Origin: Rhexocercosporidium sp. MPI-PUGE-AT-0058
Lineage: Eukaryota; Ascomycota; Leotiomycetes; Helotiales
DNA length: 64,000 nucleotides
Assembly: GCA_020746875.1 (NCBI GenBank)
Contig: JAGTJL010000007.1
Span: forward strand, 1,860,001-1,924,000
Direction: 5' to 3'
The translations under genes were made by a program, and so were the position numbers. The stretch's first letter is position 1. The number at the start of each line of letters is the position of its first letter. Positions 25,355 to 35,978 of this stretch are shown one piece after another. A model generated the notes under the pieces. The model was given only the letters and a program-made list of their open reading frames with translations, was not told where the DNA came from and did no database searches.

Positions 25355-28072
25355 TCACTGGAACCCAATGGATATGGTAGCAGTGCCGCTACTCAGGTCG
25401 ACCAGCCACCCACCCCTCTCGGATACAACGTCATGAGTCGTAACCATGGGCGTACCAAGCAATCCCACCTGAGCCATTTTCTTCACCCTCAAGATGGTAC
25501 TGGTAGCCGTCGCCATGTCAGGCACGCTCGGAAGTTTTGATATAATCTGCACTGAGATTGTACCGCTCATCTCCGAGTACGTCACCCTGTCAATATTTCC
25601 AGACTCAACAACAATCTGCGTCCCAAGCATGGCCAAATAAATCTTTCTCCTGACAGAGTCCGTAGGAACAACAGTCATAAGATTAGCATCTGAAGTCACA
25701 CTGCCACCAAAACACAAAAGACCTAGCTCCTCACCACCAACAACATACGTCCCAGCACCAAGAACGTGCCCCAGAAACCCCGGTCCGTAATCCCCAGAAT
25801 ACGCATCCCAAGCCAAGGTATCCGGCCACGAGTGGAACGCCGCCGCTGCGAACCCTTCCTGGTCAATATTTGACATCGGCCCGGAATTGCCACCATACCC
25901 CACACGAAGCGCGTAGATATCAGAAGGATTTCGCTGAAAATGCTCGAGAAGAGGTAACGCGTTGAGTCCAGAGCCATAATGGTGAATCTGTCGCTCGATC
26001 CGTTCGAGTTTCCCACCATACAGGAAGTCCCAGTAGCGACGAGCATTTCCGTTCCATCCCCAGTGACTGACTGTCGGCATATACCCAAGGATACTATCGA
26101 TTGTCTTGTTTGCCGCATCCGTGAGTCTGAAGTGGTTCGTCCAGTAATAGACGCCTTCTTGGCCGGTTGAGTCCCAGGCCATTTCGCTCCCGTAAGGAAC
26201 AGTCTGTGTGGACCACGACTCAGCACGTTGCTTCATTCGTGCTTCTAAAAGATCTGCCTGAGTGGTGAAGTTCTCGAATTTGAGATCATCGAGAAGATAC
26301 CCCCAGACTGTCTCGCCCATTAGGCCCAGCTCGCTGTACCACGCATTAGGCTGGCCTCGTGCGTCATTGCCCATAGCGAACATGACTGTATTGTATGATT
26401 GCGAGAGATACCATTCCCAACTTGCCTGGCTGACAATATCCGGATAGAATCTTGCGACACGATACAGTGACCAGTACGCAGCACTCACATGAACGTAGTC
26501 ATAAGCTCTATCAGTCGCATATGCGTTCGCAACATTCCAGCTTGCCCATCCCGACCAATCGATCTTAGAACTGTACTCATAGGAAATTGCATTTGGCTGG
26601 TAGAAGAACACGCTTTTTCTAACGGCTGAGCTGTTTGGTGGTTGCAACGTCCCGAGGACGGTCCGATGGATGAAATCTTCTAGTTTGGAGACTTCATCGG
26701 CGTTTGGTTGGGCGGCTTGCTTCATTGCTGCTGCGAGCCAGGAGCCGGCTCCTCCTTCGTCACTTAGACCTGCCATCCAGGCGCGGTGATCTTGGAGAAC
26801 ATAATCGTTTATTGAACGGTCGTAGGTGATAATAGAGGGTGCTCGATGGAATGGATCGGAGGTGTTGGTGTAGTACTGCGACGTTGTGAGGAAATTGCCG
26901 AGATCAGCGAGCTGTTGTGGGCCGGATTTGGTGATGAAGTAGGAGACAGATTGTTTGACTCCATTGTCGTACGAGATGTCTACTCTCACTCGTCCCCAAG
27001 CTGAAGGTGATGGCGTAAGCATGTAACCTTGATTTATAGGATCGAATTTGAAAGCACCGACAGGATCAGACGCAATCGAAGAGACAGCCGAGCTATAAAA
27101 CAAGTGAAGTTGAGCTGTCGAATCTCCATGAATGATGTATCCAGGAACACCAATGGCCAACGGAGTGTTCGCCCTCTTCACCGTTTCTTCAATACTCCTC
27201 ACATCTGCTGCGAGTGAGAAGCGCAACCCATACGTCGCAGACTCGCCCGAAGCAAGCGTCTTCGAAGTCGGCGGATTCCACGGCGTAGTAGCCTTCCACT
27301 CACGCTCAGCATACGCCAAAGTATGAACTTCCCACGAATAGAAGCCCTCAAAAACCTGGCTTTGGTACGCAAGAGCGGTGCTAGTATCCTCATGAAGGAA
27401 CCTCCATCCTTCGAAACTGGTGCCATTCAGAGGAGTGACCACTAATGAGGCCCCGGCTCCCTCCAGAGGCGTCACACGAAGATATCCTCCTGCGAGACCG
27501 ATATTTGGATCGGTGAGTGAGCAGTTGGCTTGTGTGTCTTCTGCTGTTCTGCCTGTGAAGATGCTGTTGAACTCGATAGGAAATCCGAGCGCACCGATCT
27601 CAATTGATGAAGTGCCAGGGTTCTCGACTTTGAAGGAAAGGGTCACGTCTCTTCCATCTGTGCCCCACTCTCGGGTGATTTCAAGTGGCGAGCCTTCTGA
27701 GATAGTGGGCGAGAGATTCGAAGCTGCAACAGAGCCATTTTTGCTAAGAGGAACGACAGGCTTTCGTGCTGTTGCAGAGTTGATGTTCGTCCATCCTTGC
27801 TGGTTGGCGAGTCGGTATCGTATGGCAATGTCGCCCAAATGGTAATTTCCATTCGCTGCTCGCTTCGAGAGTACGTCAAAGGGGGAGAAGTCGAAAGCTG
27901 GTTTTGCTTTCGGTGAGATAGATGCTAATGTTTGGGAGCTGTTCACGAGCTTGATGTTGAAGTCGCTGGTACTGAAAGATATATATCCTTCTGATAACCC
28001 TAGGTGGTCAACTTGAGCCCAGCCACTTTGCACAAATAGGCAAATGAAGGTGGAAACTTTGGCAATCAACAT
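25355..28072 (-). CDS. Secreted DUF5695 family protein, single exon
   Basis: The minus-strand frame is open from 28261, but the ATG at 28072 is chosen because it starts a clear signal peptide (MLIAKVSTFICLFVQSGWAQ), giving 905 residues. The mature N-terminus (VDHLGLSEGYISFSTSDFNIKLVNSSQTLASI) and the later WGTDGRDVTLSF, WTNHFRLTDAANK and AFHSWPDTLAWDAYSGDYG match the fungal secreted DUF5695 family, which has beta-sandwich and alpha-helical barrel regions resembling glycoside hydrolases. A carbohydrate substrate is likely but not established. The protein has many NxS/T sequons. Neighbours give no pathway clue. Family assignment is from memory of the pattern. Confidence 0.85.
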   Translation of the reverse strand: MLIAKVSTFICLFVQSGWAQVDHLGLSEGYISFSTSDFNIKLVNSSQTLASISPKAKPAFDFSPFDVLSKRAANGNYHLGDIAIRYRLANQQGWTNINSATARKPVVPLSKNGSVAASNLSPTISEGSPLEITREWGTDGRDVTLSFKVENPGTSSIEIGALGFPIEFNSIFTGRTAEDTQANCSLTDPNIGLAGGYLRVTPLEGAGASLVVTPLNGTSFEGWRFLHEDTSTALAYQSQVFEGFYSWEVHTLAYAEREWKATTPWNPPTSKTLASGESATYGLRFSLAADVRSIEETVKRANTPLAIGVPGYIIHGDSTAQLHLFYSSAVSSIASDPVGAFKFDPINQGYMLTPSPSAWGRVRVDISYDNGVKQSVSYFITKSGPQQLADLGNFLTTSQYYTNTSDPFHRAPSIITYDRSINDYVLQDHRAWMAGLSDEGGAGSWLAAAMKQAAQPNADEVSKLEDFIHRTVLGTLQPPNSSAVRKSVFFYQPNAISYEYSSKIDWSGWASWNVANAYATDRAYDYVHVSAAYWSLYRVARFYPDIVSQASWEWYLSQSYNTVMFAMGNDARGQPNAWYSELGLMGETVWGYLLDDLKFENFTTQADLLEARMKQRAESWSTQTVPYGSEMAWDSTGQEGVYYWTNHFRLTDAANKTIDSILGYMPTVSHWGWNGNARRYWDFLYGGKLERIERQIHHYGSGLNALPLLEHFQRNPSDIYALRVGYGGNSGPMSNIDQEGFAAAAFHSWPDTLAWDAYSGDYGPGFLGHVLGAGTYVVGGEELGLLCFGGSVTSDANLMTVVPTDSVRRKIYLAMLGTQIVVESGNIDRVTYSEMSGTISVQIISKLPSVPDMATATSTILRVKKMAQVGLLGTPMVTTHDVVSERGGWLVDLSSGTATISIGFQ

Positions 28073-28959
28073 TATTGCGGTATGATGCACCAAAGAGAGA
28101 AATACATACTTTCGTCCGCTTGTTAAATGGGCATTTCTTTTATCAATCCAGTTGTCAACGTTACATTGAGGTCTAGTGATAAACAGCTGACTTTCTAGAC
28201 CTAGGATCCTTATTTTCATTAATGCGATATTCTTACAGCAGCGAACAGATCTTCTATCCAACTTTCCCTCGGTTAGCTTTAAGTGCTACTCCGGCGCATG
28301 AATGGTTACCATGAGATCAACAGGGCCATTTCGCGCACCAATCGTGGTATCTTTCTCGTCCGAAATGTCGCAAACCCCGCATGTCGGGGATCTGCAGAAT
28401 GAGGGGCACACTCAACAAGGACCTTCCAAATCGAGAATTCCTAGAGCTAGCCGCGGCTCCCCACTGCTGGGCAGTTTGCAGGTGACAAAACTGAGTAGGG
28501 TGGTCGTTTTTGTTGCGAGAGGACTTCACCTCTGTTTGGCGACGAAGCTGTCTCGCTAAGTGCGATTGTTTACTAATACCACTTGTACGACACTTCGACA
28601 GGGCAAGGAGTGTGGACTTGCTATGCAAGCGATGTAGAGCGTGGGGATGAAATTTTGACTTCTCAGTCGTTCTGGTGGAGAGGAAGTATATGTTATCGGT
28701 TCTGTTGAAACTATACAATAATGTGCTGGGGAGGTAACGAGATGGTCAGTCTCTAGTGAAGCAGGGAGGTGATACATTGACAATGATCGAAAATGAGACA
28801 ACAATTTCTACCCGTCGGACATCAATACAACACAGAATTTGGTTTGGAGTTTGTTTTTGTGGGAAGTCACAAGGAAAGGTGAGACAGAAGCGCTGTAAAC
28901 TCGCTGGTCAATTTGTACAGAAGCTAATTGCTGAGGAGGGAAGATTACCTCTTCCCCTC

Positions 28960-28979
28960 ACTGTCCTTATAAGGACAGT
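28960..28979. repeat. 20-bp perfect palindrome
   Basis: The sequence ACTGTCCTTATAAGGACAGT equals its own reverse complement. It contains TTATAA at its centre. Function is unknown; it could be a protein-binding site or form a cruciform. Confidence 0.9.
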
Positions 28980-29287
28980 TGATTCCGCAATCAGCGCTAA
29001 GAGCACAGACCATTACCATATCTCCCCTCTTATTCACTTTTGTCCTAGAAGTGAGGGTATATTATCGCCATTAGCCGGCGTTACACTAGCGATTCGCCAA
29101 CGAACCAAATTTTCTACTTCTCATACTGAGAGTGAATTCTGGAAGGAATGAAGCGGGTAAACTGCCACTAGCAGGGGGTTCTAACGCCCACTAAGCATAT
29201 AATACCCCTCTCCCTCCACAACCTTTTCAACCAAACAACAACAAATCATAGTAAGAGATTGTAAGTTACAACCACCCCTCGATCTTG

Positions 29288-29497
29288 ATGATGTCGTCTT
29301 CTAACAGCTACTTAGCCGGTAGTTCTTCCGGTGCGCAGAAGCGCAAAGACAGAGACAAGCAGAGTTCCGGTTTCACTCCAATCAACGCCAGCGAACCTCC
29401 AGACCTTCCTCACAAATGGCGGTTACTGGTGATATGGCAAAGAAAGTTGCAAAGGAAACGTTTCGGACATTCTGAGATGCACATGCTTGATTATTGA
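29288..29497 (+). CDS. Short hypothetical basic ORF
   Basis: A 69-codon frame beginning MMSSSNSYLAGSSSG, preceded by a TATAATACC-like element near 29197 and a C/A-rich leader ending just before the ATG. The protein is Ser-rich then basic (KRKDRDKQ, LQRKRFG). No family is recognised; the promoter-like flank is the main support. Confidence 0.3.
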   Translation: MMSSSNSYLAGSSSGAQKRKDRDKQSSGFTPINASEPPDLPHKWRLLVIWQRKLQRKRFGHSEMHMLDY

Positions 29498-29745
29498 TTT
29501 TGATTCGAATTGATTCGCCGAAACAAAGATTCCAGATTTGTCAGTGAAAGTCAACATGACAATGCACACCTTTTCGACGACACAGAATCATCTGACAACA
29601 GCCAGTCAATGGCCCACACATTATGCCGCGACTCGTGAGGCGAGAAAGATAAACAGAGACCGGCGCCCATCCCCATCTACCCATACCATAGCTGGAAACT
29701 AAATAATTCCTCGGGTCCCCGACTACCATTTGAAAGAGAGCACTC

Positions 29746-30600
29746 ATGAAGCTCTTCCATCCTGCTAGTATTTTCGCCTGGCATTTCTACAGACAGGGAA
29801 AGCGGTTTGTATATATGTCACACCCTCCCTACTACACACTTATTGATCAAAAACTCCAGTCCCTCGAGTCTCAGAGAAAAACAGAGCGCACAGTGAATCG
29901 CCGAAATCTCCACATGGATTCTTTATTTGTTTCGCTATTCTCCTCATCAACAAGACATCGCATACCTACGCTACCAAGATTAATCTATTTAACCACCACA
30001 GTAGCAGAGACGTTCCATTTCTCCAGAGCGCAGTGCGAAGAATTTGATAACATGATAGTCGTTTTGAGTAGTGGGGATGTACTTACTGCCTCACTAGGTG
30101 TCAAGGGCAGGAACAAGGCGAAGTTATGTTCTGCTAAAGCCCTGACTGATCAGTTTAGGCGATGGAGAGATGGGGATCAGAGCAACTTGGAGTCGCTGAT
30201 AGGAACAGAAAAGGGGTACAGTAAAGGAGGGAAAAGTGACAGTGAAAAGGAAGATGACAGCATACCTCTTCAAACTGGACTCGCTCAGTCGTCAATAAAG
30301 ATTGAATTAAAGGTAGTGATTGTTTGCAGTATTCAACTTTACTTCGAAAATGGAAAGACGGAAAGACGGGGAAATCGGCTGGGAAAATGGGACTCTGGAG
30401 TTACCAAGCCATTGAGGACAAACACGGCGCCATCATTTGGTACAAGCGGTGTTTTCATTGTGCATGAGAACTTCACAGCTGCTAGGTTGGTGATATATAT
30501 AATCGATACCCAATACCCATTTCCTCGGCATATCCCTCTCAATAAATACGAACTCCTCCCATGTTGGCTGTCTCTCTTTTCCAAGGGTGGCGTGATGTAG
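29746..30600 (+). CDS. Hypothetical ORF, 284 residues
   Basis: An uninterrupted plus-strand frame from the ATG at 29746 to the TAG at 30598-30600. It is the longest unexplained ORF in the window, but it shows no known motif, no signal peptide of normal form and mixed composition, and it lacks splice signals. It may be a chance frame or a lineage-specific gene. Confidence 0.28.
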   Translation: MKLFHPASIFAWHFYRQGKRFVYMSHPPYYTLIDQKLQSLESQRKTERTVNRRNLHMDSLFVSLFSSSTRHRIPTLPRLIYLTTTVAETFHFSRAQCEEFDNMIVVLSSGDVLTASLGVKGRNKAKLCSAKALTDQFRRWRDGDQSNLESLIGTEKGYSKGGKSDSEKEDDSIPLQTGLAQSSIKIELKVVIVCSIQLYFENGKTERRGNRLGKWDSGVTKPLRTNTAPSFGTSGVFIVHENFTAARLVIYIIDTQYPFPRHIPLNKYELLPCWLSLFSKGGVM

Positions 30601-31345
30601 GGTTAGAATTCACTTCAGCTTTCCGCCCTCAAAATGAGGGCTAGAGCACTGGCATTGCCAGTTCTACTTCTGATTACCCCGAAAAATCTTAAATAAACCG
30701 ACGCCGCCAGGTCTCTGCTTACTATAAAGGTAAGAAGTCAATCTGCGGAAAAAGGAAGATCAATGTACTTTACGTAGGACAGCCTAAGGATACGATCAGG
30801 ACTTGGATCATCAGATTGGGTGGGAAGCAGCGGGTCTTCTTGTTACTGGATTGGGATTTGGTAGTGAGATGAGAGGATTGTGGAGGGAGAGATGTGAAAT
30901 GTGAAACGCGAGATGTGGGATTCACTGTTCTGGTGGACGATAAATTGACCACAGGTGGGGAAATCGACGACGAAGAGGGTCAGTGACGGTGGAAAGGGCC
31001 GAGGATGGGCACGTAGATCCCAGACCCCCAAGGTCCTTCACGATTTTTTGTTGATCTCGATTAGGTGGGAACGGATCTCGCTCGAGGGGACTGAGGGGCC
31101 AAAGGACAAAATGAAAGAATAAAGAAAACTGGGGCCATATCCGGCTTTGGAGTATCATTTTGCCGATTTGGAAGTTTTTGCTGGATTTATGCTGCGGGAT
31201 GAGATGTTTTTGTAGGCACTGGTGTCGGGCTGTGGATTGGCTTCACGGTGATGAGTACGATTTTGATTGGTGCAATACAGTAAGTACAGGTCCTTCAATG
31301 CGATGTTGATTCATCTTGGCTTCGAACACCCTATTCTCTCCCTAC

Positions 31346-32950
31346 TCAATGTTCTGATACAAAAACGCCTGCCATTCCTTGACCCTGCATCATACTTTTG
31401 TTAGTTCAATTCTAAAGAATAGATTTTTGGAATATCTTCAGCCAGGGTGCCAGCGTGGAGATAGAAGCTAGGGAAAAATGACTTACAGTTCCAACACACA
31501 TACTCGTGACCGCAATCCTCTTATCCTGTCTCCTAAGCTCCGAAAGTGCAGTGACAACCTGTCGTGTGCCAGTACAGCCAAGAGGGTGACCTAGAGCACT
31601 ATTTCTCGTTGTTAGATAGTTCTTGTTCGAGTTTGAGGAATGAGAAGACTTACATGGCTCCACCTCTTGGGTTGACTTTCTCTGGATCTAAGCCGAGTTT
31701 GTCTATACAGTAGACGCCCTGCTCACCAATCAGTATCGCATCATTCAAAAAAACATACAGGTCTCGAAAGAAAGCGTCAAGAACTCACCATACTAGCAAA
31801 CGCCTCGTTAATCTCAAAAACATCCACGTCATCCCTGTGCAACCCCACCTTCCCCAATACCTTCGGAATCGCGAATGCAGGCCCAATACCCATAATCCTC
31901 GGCTCGAGCCCCACAACCGTAGCCTGGACAAACTTCCCAATAACCCTGACACCCAACTCCGCAGCTCTACTCCTCTTCATGAGCAGTACCGCCGCCGCCC
32001 CATCCGTAATTTGCGACGCATTGCCCCCAGTCGTCTGGCTCGGTTTCCACTGTGGGAACGCAGCTCGAATCTTACCCAACGATTCAGCCGTAGTACCAGC
32101 TCGGATCCCATCATCTGCATTGATGATCTTCTTCGACGAAATCCCTGTTTTCGGATCCGTGAAGGAGACTTCCACTGGGACGATCTCATCTCTCGTCCAG
32201 CCCTCCTTCTGGGCCTTCTCAGCTCGCTGGAAACTCCTCGCCGCAAAACCATCCATCGCCTCCCTGGTGATGCCGAAATCCCCGGCGACATTCTCGCTCG
32301 TCTGGCCCATAGGCTGCTGGTTCTGGCTCGCGAGCGGGTGCGATGTGATCTTTACACTGGCCGCAGGAGCGCCGTTGTCAGGGCACGTGGACATGCTTTC
32401 TGCGCCTACCGCGAGACCGATGTCGATTGCACCGGCGGTGATCTGGTTGGAGATGTTTTGGATGGCGAGGAGACCCGAGGAGCAGAAGCGGTTGGCGACT
32501 GATGCTGCTGCTGTGGCAGGGAAGCCGGCAGCCAGGACAGCGGAGCGGGCGACGTAGCCTTGGGAGGGGGCGAGGACGTTGCCGAGACAGACGTCTTCGA
32601 TTAAGGAGGGGTCGATGGTCATGTTTTCGCGGACGGACTGGGGATGTTAGATTGAGGTGGGAGGAGGGTAAGAGGAGAGGAAAGGAACGTACCGTGAGGA
32701 GTGAGATGAGGAGGTCGTCGATTTGGGTGTCTTTTAAACCGCCTTTTCTGGCTTTGGTGAGAGGGGTTCTGACTGCATAGGTGATGACCTGGTATTTGTC
32801 AGTATTGCCGAATTCAAGGAACAATTGAGAATGGTGCCGTACGATATCATCTGGGTTCTTCTCTAGGAGCTTGGCTCTTCCACTGCTCTCTGAGGAGCGA
32901 GGGTTCAGATGCCCCAGCACCGAAGTAAGTCGTTGTCCAGCTGAAGCCAT
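31346..32950 (-). CDS. Peroxisomal 3-ketoacyl-CoA thiolase, 6 exons
   Basis: Minus-strand exons 32950-32843, 32788-32693, 32637-31789, 31718-31654, 31598-31487 and 31384-31346 join in phase to 422 residues. The enzyme (acetyl-CoA C-acyltransferase) cleaves 3-ketoacyl-CoA to acetyl-CoA and a shortened acyl-CoA, the last step of beta-oxidation. Residues 7-15, RLTSVLGHL, fit the PTS2 consensus R-L-x5-H-L, so import by Pex7 into peroxisomes is expected. Catalytic residues are visible: the acyl-accepting cysteine in NRFCSSG (C120), the histidine in GHPLGCTG (H377) and the second cysteine in MCVGTGQGMAG (C407). VFEINEAFAS is also typical. The C-terminus ends GVFVSEH. It is transcribed divergently from the acyl-CoA synthetase gene. 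Confidence 0.96.
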
Positions 32951-33763
32951 GTTGAAGTCTACTACTGTATACTGTATGTACTGTCGTCCACTGAATGCTG
33001 GGAACTGGATTAAGAGGTAATGAATTGGATATTCCAAGCTTCTTCAAGTACAGTATTTCAAAGTCGAGGAGCGAGATAAAAATAAGATATGCAGAAGACA
33101 AAAGAGATGAAGCGGAGGTGAGGTTGAGTTGGATAAATAATCATCCAGCAATTGCCGCGTCCGCACTATCCTATCTGCGTTTCCCGGGGTGGTGCCGCAT
33201 GGGCGACCCGTCGTGCCCAGTCGTATCCAGTCGTGCCCAGCCGTGCCCCGTCGCGGGGAGGACCTCGATTTTGAGGGGGCGGGCACCAGGTGGATGTGGC
33301 CGGACATGGGGGGATGAAAGGGGAAAAGTATGAAAAGCCCCACATTAGCCAACTGCCCAACTGGATGTGGATGTCCCACGCGCCCTCGGATAAACAGCAC
33401 GGCAAAGCTGTACGGGAAGGAGTAGCTTCGAGCTCTCTGAAACCTTGGGTGGAAAAAAAGTATATTGTTCACTCACCAAACCAACCATTACCGATTCCTC
33501 CGAGGCATCTTCTTCTTTCATTGCCGAAGCAGTGTACATGTTGGGAGAGCGAGATCACTTATCTTCTGTTCTGGTCTGTCGTGTGATTGTGAGTGACTGA
33601 GTGAGTGATTTGTTGACATCCACATCTACATACACACCGCTTGTACCTGTTTACCCCTGTTTGAGCGAAGAGAGAGATTCCGAGAGCTTGAGATTGTGAG
33701 ATTGTGAGATCTTGAGACGTTGAGACTTTGAGACTCCGAGAACATAGAAGAGAAAGAGTCAAG
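32951..33763. promoter_or_regulatory. Shared divergent promoter of thiolase and acyl-CoA synthetase
   Basis: The 813 bases between the two start codons serve both divergent genes. CCTCGG lies at 33384-33389 and its reverse complement CCGAGG at 33500-33505. CCTCGG is the motif reported for the fatty-acid-responsive zinc-cluster regulators FarA/FarB in Aspergillus and the related CTF1 proteins. A 10-bp tandem repeat (33211-33255) and a purine-rich run of GAGAC/GAGATT repeats before 33763 are also present. Fatty-acid induction of both genes is inferred from these sites. Confidence 0.6.
33211..33255 (+). repeat. 10-bp tandem repeat in the divergent promoter
   Basis: Four consecutive imperfect copies of GTCGTGCCCA (third copy identical to the first; second and fourth each differ at one or two positions), followed by a partial copy GTCG. 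The period matches about one turn of the DNA helix. Confidence 0.85.
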
Positions 33764-35978
33764 ATGGATTTGGGCACCGGAGCCGTTATCTCAGCCGCTG
33801 CTGTAGCAGCCGGTGCATATCTCAATGCCAAACTGTCCGTTGGGATCGACATGGAGAATATCCGCCATGATCGCGAATGGGGACAGCGACTTGGTCAGAG
33901 GATCCAGGCTTTGGGCGATACATGCACGCTATATGCTATGTTCGACTCTGTTGATCCGAATGTTGAAGTTCTGTGGTTTGAGGGTCGGACATGGACTTAC
34001 GGAGAATTGAAGAGAGGTGCGTGGTTTGACTATCTCTTATCCGATCCGATCCTATCCCATCCTATCTTATTCCATCATATGATACGACATGATACGAACA
34101 TCTTTCTGGAAAACGATACTGATCAGTGTATAGATGTCGTGAGACTGGCTGCATACCTGGAAAGCCAGGGTATCGGGAAGAATGACTGCGTTGCCATGTT
34201 CACGAGCAATTCGCCCGAGATGGTCACCACTATCCTGGCGCTGTCGAAGTTGAGTGCTGTAGCTGGTTTGGTCAATACCAGTCTTCGAGGTATGAACTTC
34301 TTCCTGATGAGTCCATTAGCCAATATTAAACTTCCTAGATGCCACCTTGAAGCACTGCTTGGACGTCGCCAACGCCAAGGCCATAATCTCAACTCCGGAT
34401 CTATGCCAATTCCTAGACGGGTCAACTCCACACTGGACTCTGAATCTAGGATCATTCGACAACATTCCCCTACCAACCGATTCCTCGGTCACATTCATCG
34501 GATCACAAGACCTCCCTATCCCCTCCGTAATTTCCCCTCCAGCAAAAGCCACCCCTACCGACCTAGCATGCCTCATCTACACCTCCGGCACAACAGGCAA
34601 GCCCAAAGCTTGCGCAATCCGCAACCACCAAATGTGCGTAACATCTAACCCCGTCTCTCGAGACGTGCGGAACCCCAAGAAGTACTTCCCCATGCGCATC
34701 TACTCGCCTCTCCCCCTCTTCCACGGAACAGCCCTCTTCACAGCCCTCTGCTACGGCATCGGAACCGGCTCCACCGTCTGCCTCGCCCGCAAATTCTCCT
34801 CCTCGCGCTTCTGGAAAGACGTCACCGAAAGCAAAGCAACCCGCATCCTGTACGTCGGAGAACTCTGTCGGTATCTCGTGAACTCGCCTCCTGGCCCCTA
34901 CGATCGCGGCCATAACTGCATCGTCGCGGCTGGAAACGGTCTCCGCGGTGAGATCTGGGAGAAGTTCAAGGACCGCTTCGGCATACCGGAGATTAGGGAG
35001 TTCTACCGCTCTACGGAGGGGCTTGCGAAGTTCGACAACGTGGCGTCGGGGGCTTGGGGGGCGGGGAAAGTGGGATTCGCGGGCCCGTTGAGGAGGTATA
35101 TGGAGACAGACACGTTGATCGTGAGGGTTGATCCGGAGACTGAACAGCCGTATCGGGATCCGAAGACGGGGTTCTGTGTTCGTGCTCAACTTGGAGAGCC
35201 TGGTGAGGTGATTGGGAGGGTGAAGAATAGAGCGCTGCTTACGGAGTATCTGGGTAACCCCGCGGCGACGAATGAGAAGCTCATGTATGATGTTTTCAAG
35301 AAGGGGGATTCGTGGCAGAAGATGGGGGATCTGGTCGTGCAGGAACAGACGGGGTGGGTGAGGTTCCATGATCGGATGGGTGATACATTCAGATGGAAAG
35401 GAGAGAACGTTAGTGCGGGAGAAGTGAGAGATCATATCGCTAAACTTGATGGCGTTTTGGACGCGGTTGTGTATGGTGTCAAACTCCCAGGGTGAGTAAC
35501 CTCCTTCTTTTTGATGGAAAGAATATTGCTGACGAAGACAGATATGACGGCCAAGCTGGAGCAGCAGCCATCACACTCAATTCTAGCGCCGATGCGATCT
35601 TCATGCAGAACCTCTACGCCGGCCTCAAGAAGACAGGTCTTCCACCCTACGCAATGCCACGTCTGGTGCGCATCACACAAGAGTAAGAGCCAACTCACCC
35701 ATTACCCTCCCCCTTCCATCCTATTCATGCAACCAAAGAAACAAATAAAAACTTAGAGAACATAAGGGGAAAGCGTGGCTTAACAGAATGCTGACACGAA
35801 ATTCAGAATCGAAGCGAACGCTACCTTCAAGAAGGCCAAGAACGACCTCATCAAGAAATCCTGGATCGCTTCCGATCCTCAGAATCAGGATAAGTTGTAC
35901 TGGCTTGACGGACAGGCGTATAAGCCTTTAGATGCCTTGAGCTGGGGTACGATTGAGAGTGGGAAGGCAAAGTTGTGA
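33764..35978 (+). CDS. Very-long-chain acyl-CoA synthetase / fatty acid transport protein (FATP/Fat1-like), 5 exons
   Basis: Exons 33764-34016, 34134-34289, 34339-35491, 35542-35682 and 35807-35978 join in phase to 624 residues. The enzyme activates fatty acids to CoA thioesters with ATP. Residues 5-25 are a hydrophobic N-terminal segment. The AMP-binding signature is YTSGTTGKPK (residues 217-226), and the FATP/VLACS signature DRMGDTFRWKGENVSAGEV follows near residue 490. Also typical are REFYRSTEG and the C-terminal FKKAKNDLIKKSW. The protein ends in AKL, a PTS1-like tripeptide, so peroxisomal location is predicted. Together with the neighbouring thiolase it would supply and finish beta-oxidation. 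It could instead be a close paralogue acting on other carboxylic acids; the FATP signature favours fatty acids. Confidence 0.93.

Larger units (their letters stand above)
28073..31345. other. Intergenic stretch with weak ORFs
   Basis: About 3.3 kb with no confidently named gene. It contains a 20-bp perfect palindrome (28960-28979), a short basic ORF with promoter-like flank (29288-29497) and a 284-codon ORF (29746-30600), each listed separately. No transposon ends were found. Confidence 0.35.

Noticed and set aside
27420..27845. A 141-codon plus-strand frame within the DUF5695 gene
   Set aside because: It is the antisense reading of a long, well supported coding sequence and has no domain of its own.
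31837..32557. Two plus-strand ORFs of 192-221 codons opposite the thiolase
   Set aside because: They lie entirely inside the main thiolase exon, and the thiolase reading has all catalytic motifs.
34563..35435. A 290-codon minus-strand ORF opposite the acyl-CoA synthetase
   Set aside because: It mirrors a GC-rich coding exon on the other strand; residues are dominated by Arg, Leu and Pro, as expected for an antisense shadow.
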